Under the pieces are notes generated by a model. The model was not told the DNA's origin. It saw nothing but the letters and a program-made list of their open reading frames with translations, and did not search any database. The position numbers were made by a program, and so were the translations under genes. A stretch of DNA of 35,242 nt from an uncultured Butyrivibrio sp. (GTDB taxonomy: Bacteria > Bacillota > Clostridia > Lachnospirales > Lachnospiraceae): assembly GCA_946536145.1 (NCBI GenBank), contig CAMNEA010000027.1, positions 1-35,242 on the forward strand, written 5' to 3'. Positions 33,032-35,242 of this stretch are shown in pieces (the first letter of the stretch is position 1; each line of letters starts with the position of its first letter).

Positions 33032-33523
33032 TTAGTTTATGGAAATCCTGCTGGCAATTATCCCGCCGATGATTCCGATGAGTATCCCGCTTATTATGCC
33101 GCTGGCCCAGAGAAAGGGAAGATAGAGGGCAATTGCGCTTGTGTTCATGACAACCATTGCCACGAGTATCTGCCCTATGTTGTGGCTTACGGCGCCTGCA
33201 GTACTGACACCTGTGATGCCAAATCTTTTGGTGCGTTTGAGAAGTATCATCACAAGGCCGCTTAAGGCACCACCCGCAAGTGAGAAGGAAAACGACATGG
33301 CATTTCCAAATAGCAGCGCTACCATAATGATCCGGGCGACATTTATTATGATGGCTCCCTTTTCACTGTCGGCATAGAGAGCAAAAAGTACGACCACATT
33401 GGTGAGTCCGAGTTTCATGCCCGGGACTGCCATAAAGGCCGGGATCTGTGATTCCACAAAGCTCATAATAAGGGCCAGCGCCGTGAGAACACCATATAAA
33501 GCTATGCGTCTTGTCTTGTCCAA
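33032..33523 (-). CDS. Gx transporter family membrane protein (heptaprenyl diphosphate synthase component I type)
   Basis: 163-residue integral membrane protein, about five hydrophobic helices rich in glycine and alanine. The start (RRIALYGVLTALALIMSFVE) and GMKLGLTNVVVLFAL are hallmarks of the Gx-transporter family, which is annotated as heptaprenyl diphosphate synthase component I and is related to ECF-type substrate-binding membrane subunits. The substrate is unknown. It follows the NusG-II gene with 2 nt between them, so both are one transcript on the minus strand. This pair is common in clostridia, often near flavin/Rnf genes, which are not seen here. Confidence 0.88.
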   Translation of the reverse strand: MDKTRRIALYGVLTALALIMSFVESQIPAFMAVPGMKLGLTNVVVLFALYADSEKGAIIINVARIIMVALLFGNAMSFSFSLAGGALSGLVMILLKRTKRFGITGVSTAGAVSHNIGQILVAMVVMNTSAIALYLPFLWASGIISGILIGIIGGIIASRISIN

Positions 33524-33525
33524 AT

Positions 33526-33903
33526 TTATCCCCCCACAACAGCATCATATTCAGAAGAGCAGTCGCCTGTTATCTCAACGACAACCCTGTTCGGAAGACA
33601 TATTATTGATTGGCCGACAGAGTTGATCTTGCCCATTTTCTCACACAGATGATCGGGGCATGAAGTGTCTGTAAGATAAGCGCTGCCGCCTTTTATCTCA
33701 AGGCGGTTGGTGCCGCCTCCAAATCCGTCAATCACTACAGATATATCCTCGGATAGCGGATATGTGGCAATGACCTTTGCATCCACACTGACCTGTACTT
33801 GTGTGCCTTCTTTTCCGGTAAGCTGCAAAAAAACAGTTATAAGTGCGAATACCGCAAGAAAAGCGATTATCAGATAAAGATCGTTTTTGCTGAAAGATTT
33901 CAT
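33526..33903 (-). CDS. Membrane-anchored NusG domain II protein
   Basis: 125 residues. One N-terminal transmembrane helix (about 9-28, LYLIIAFLAVFALITVFLQL) is followed by an extracytoplasmic NusG_II domain: VIATYPLSEDISVVIDG, LEIKGGSAYLTDTSCPDHLC, and QSIICLPNRVVVEI. The three cysteines (CPDHLC and ICLP) are conserved in the family. It is not the transcription factor NusG; only this small domain is shared. It is the first gene of a two-gene minus-strand unit with the Gx transporter, and presumably works with it at the membrane. RBS CGGAA lies a few bases upstream. Confidence 0.87.
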   Translation of the reverse strand: MKSFSKNDLYLIIAFLAVFALITVFLQLTGKEGTQVQVSVDAKVIATYPLSEDISVVIDGFGGGTNRLEIKGGSAYLTDTSCPDHLCEKMGKINSVGQSIICLPNRVVVEITGDCSSEYDAVVGG

Positions 33904-34009
33904 TTAAGATTCCGTCGTCTTCCTTGTTGTAATTTTACTACTTGTCACCATATCTAAAAGTTTAATACTAACTTCTGATCGAATAAAGCAAAATAATTAT
34001 AATTTCTGC

Positions 34010-34037
34010 TTGCAATTTTATCCATTGTATGTATAAT
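34010..34037 (+). promoter_or_regulatory. Strong promoter of the 11-mer repeat protein gene
   Basis: TTGCAA (34010-34015), a 16-nt spacer and a perfect TATAAT (34032-34037). Predicted transcription begins about 34044, leaving an untranslated leader of about 147 nt. The 287-bp gap 33904-34190 also carries TATAAT on the minus strand (33996-34001), with no convincing -35, that could serve the NusG-II gene. Confidence 0.7.
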
Positions 34038-34043
34038 AATCAT

Positions 34044-34190
34044 TTGTCGGTATTCTTCCGACTAGCATCACGGGATTTCTCCCGATGATTTCCAGACTAT
34101 TTTTATTTAGTAACTTGTGGCAGGATTGCCTTCTCTTTTGTTGTCCTGCTGCAGAAACTTGCATGACAGAAAGGAAAAGGTATGAATTAA
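34044..34190 (+). promoter_or_regulatory. Structured 5' leader with a two-codon mini-ORF
   Basis: Three potential hairpins follow the predicted start: GTCGG (34046-34050) with CCGAC (34058-34062); CGGGA (34071-34075) with TCCCG (34080-34084), extended by CAT/ATG around a CA bulge; and GCAGGA (34120-34125) with TCCTGC (34144-34149). The third can be replaced by a shorter GGC/GCC stem (34119-34121 with 34128-34130). AAGGAAAAGG (34171-34180) then precedes ATG AAT TAA (34182-34190), which touches the real start codon. I do not recognise a known riboswitch class here. Confidence 0.45.
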
Positions 34191-35242
34191 ATGGGAAAAT
34201 GGTCAAAACAAAACAATTCAGTCAAACTTCTTTTGAAAAAACTAAGAAGGCATGACACATTTGTAGTTGCGGTCGCAGTTGTGATAGCACTGTGCCTGTG
34301 CGGGGGGCTTATCTATGTAAGCACACCGGTGGTAACGGCAACGGCACGTGAAGAGCTTGAAGAAGCTGAAAAAGAGAACAGCGAAAAGACGATTCAGAAG
34401 CTCGATGAACTGAGCAGTTACCTCGATGGAATAGACAAATCCATCACGGAGAACAGGAACAGTGTAGATTCATTTTACAAGAAGACGGGAGAGAACGCTG
34501 AGCGCAGCGACAAGAACACTGAGAAGATCACCGACACTGTAAACGACAAGGTATCAGGCCTTGGTAAAGAACTTGGAGACCTCCACAATTCGATCTTTGA
34601 TGCCAAGACGGATATAGATGATCTGAAAAAGAAAATTGAAAAGGATGGCATAGATTCAGAAAAGAAGATCAATGAGAGATTTGAAGGTATTTCTGCAGAA
34701 CTTGATGACATCAGAAAAAAGTCCGGTGACGCCAGCAGCACTACGCAGAACCTGCTCGATGACATCAAGGAGCTTTTGACAAGCGGGAATAATGATATCG
34801 AGAAGTCATTGACAGAAAAGAACGCGGAAGTGAAAAAGGAGCTGGAACAGGACAGCATAAGTCTTGGCGAAAAGGTTGAAGAAACGAAAAGTGCCCTCTC
34901 TGATGAGATCGGGGAGAAGGCTAACTCACTGTCTGAAACTGTCAATAGAAAGACAGATGAACAGACAGGCACTCTCACAGAGAAAATCTCAGAGGACGCA
35001 GAAAATATCTCTGAAAGAATCGAAAATGAGTCAGGGAATCTTGCAGGCAGGATAGATGAAAAGGCCGGCGCAGTTAAAGAGAAAATCTCCGAGGAATCAG
35101 GAAAAATCACTGAGAAGATGGATGAGACAAGCGCTTCACTTAAGGAGAAGATAGAGAGTGAGTCAAAAAGTCTCTCCGATAAGACAGATGCCCAGACCGG
35201 CGCTCTCGCAGAGAAAATCTCCGAGGAATCAGGAAAGATCAC
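34191..35242 (+). CDS. Membrane-anchored protein of 11-residue helical repeats (partial, runs off the window)
   Basis: Open frame without a stop to the window end; 350 codons visible. A basic N terminus (VKLLLKKLRRHD) and one transmembrane helix (about 24-44, FVVAVAVVIALCLCGGLIYV) anchor it, probably with the long part outside the cell. Residues 50-225 are charged coiled coil. From E227 to the end the sequence follows an 11-residue (hendecad) period, for example EKVEETKSALS, DEIGEKANSLS, EKISEDAENIS, ERIENESGNLA, GRIDEKAGAVK, EKISEESGKIT, EKMDETSASLK, EKIESESKSLS. One 15-residue step breaks the phase. Near-identical 32-nt stretches at 35079 and 35211 are 132 bp (four units) apart, showing recent duplication. 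Such repeats give right-handed coiled coils or amphipathic helices. The start codon follows a mini-ORF. Function unknown; a cell-surface spacer or envelope tether is possible. Confidence 0.85.
   Translation, partial: MGKWSKQNNSVKLLLKKLRRHDTFVVAVAVVIALCLCGGLIYVSTPVVTATAREELEEAEKENSEKTIQKLDELSSYLDGIDKSITENRNSVDSFYKKTGENAERSDKNTEKITDTVNDKVSGLGKELGDLHNSIFDAKTDIDDLKKKIEKDGIDSEKKINERFEGISAELDDIRKKSGDASSTTQNLLDDIKELLTSGNNDIEKSLTEKNAEVKKELEQDSISLGEKVEETKSALSDEIGEKANSLSETVNRKTDEQTGTLTEKISEDAENISERIENESGNLAGRIDEKAGAVKEKISEESGKITEKMDETSASLKEKIESESKSLSDKTDAQTGALAEKISEESGKI

Noticed and set aside
34044-34190. c-di-GMP, guanidine, SAM or fluoride riboswitch in the leader.
   Set aside because: The conserved cores of these classes, as I know them, are not present; only generic hairpins are seen.
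34475-35242. Open minus-strand frame of 255 codons, rich in serine and phenylalanine.
   Set aside because: It is the antisense of the 11-mer repeat gene. The composition reflects the repeated Glu/Ser/Lys codons on the plus strand, and it has no RBS. The plus-strand frame has a promoter, a membrane helix and a regular repeat.

Overview
The window looks like chromosomal DNA of a Gram-positive Firmicute of the Lachnospiraceae, most like Butyrivibrio or Pseudobutyrivibrio. This is inferred from protein style: long hybrid histidine kinases, DUF3160 and CapA lipoprotein/envelope proteins, a TrpB2-type enzyme, a Gx-transporter/NusG-II pair, glycogen phosphorylase under a LacI regulator, and strong AGGAGG-type ribosome binding sites. 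There are no rRNA, tRNA, phage, transposase or CRISPR features. Nearly all of the window is coding.

Layout. 1-118: hairpin plus 11-bp tandem repeats, running into the RBS of an RsmH paralogue (134-1171), which converges on a secreted Ltp-repeat protein (1198-2160, minus). 2426-7864: tightly packed malQ-sbcD-sbcC, i.e. a glucan enzyme co-transcribed with a DNA-end nuclease, converging on a SUV3-like RNA helicase (7871-9985, minus). 10081-10196: a structured non-coding repeat. 10312-21769: a five-gene run containing three successive membrane hybrid histidine kinases, a DUF3160 lipoprotein and a CapA-family protein. The third kinase carries a DegV (fatty-acid-binding) domain between its receiver and a C-terminal Hpt domain. 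21824-23461: an extracytoplasmic binding-protein-like sensor fused to an active-looking GGDEF domain, overlapping at its 3' end an orphan sugar-binding lipoprotein (23435-24619, minus).

24696-28313: a LacI-family regulator with one operator in its own leader, and glycogen phosphorylase (glgP) with two perfect copies of the same operator 40 bp apart. 28324-28454: a second copy of the window-start repeat, here an almost perfect large inverted repeat, followed by a terminator. 28576-30940: a PAS-degenerate GGDEF-EAL phosphodiesterase overlapping a GNAT acetyltransferase. 31084-32926: TrpB2 and a small PH-domain protein, ending in a shared terminator against a Gx transporter and a NusG-II protein (33032-33903, minus). 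34010-35242: a strong promoter, a roughly 147-nt structured leader, and the start of a membrane-anchored protein made of 11-residue repeats that runs off the window.

How the parts work together. Two themes recur: storage-glucan turnover (MalQ, GlgP, LacI regulator, sugar-binding lipoprotein) and membrane signalling (three hybrid kinases, one diguanylate cyclase, one c-di-GMP phosphodiesterase). The best candidate for something little described is the three-kinase phosphorelay cluster with its kinase-receiver-DegV-Hpt fusion, which suggests a lipid or fatty-acid input inside a phosphorelay. No response regulator with a DNA-binding output is encoded in the window, so the relay output must lie elsewhere.
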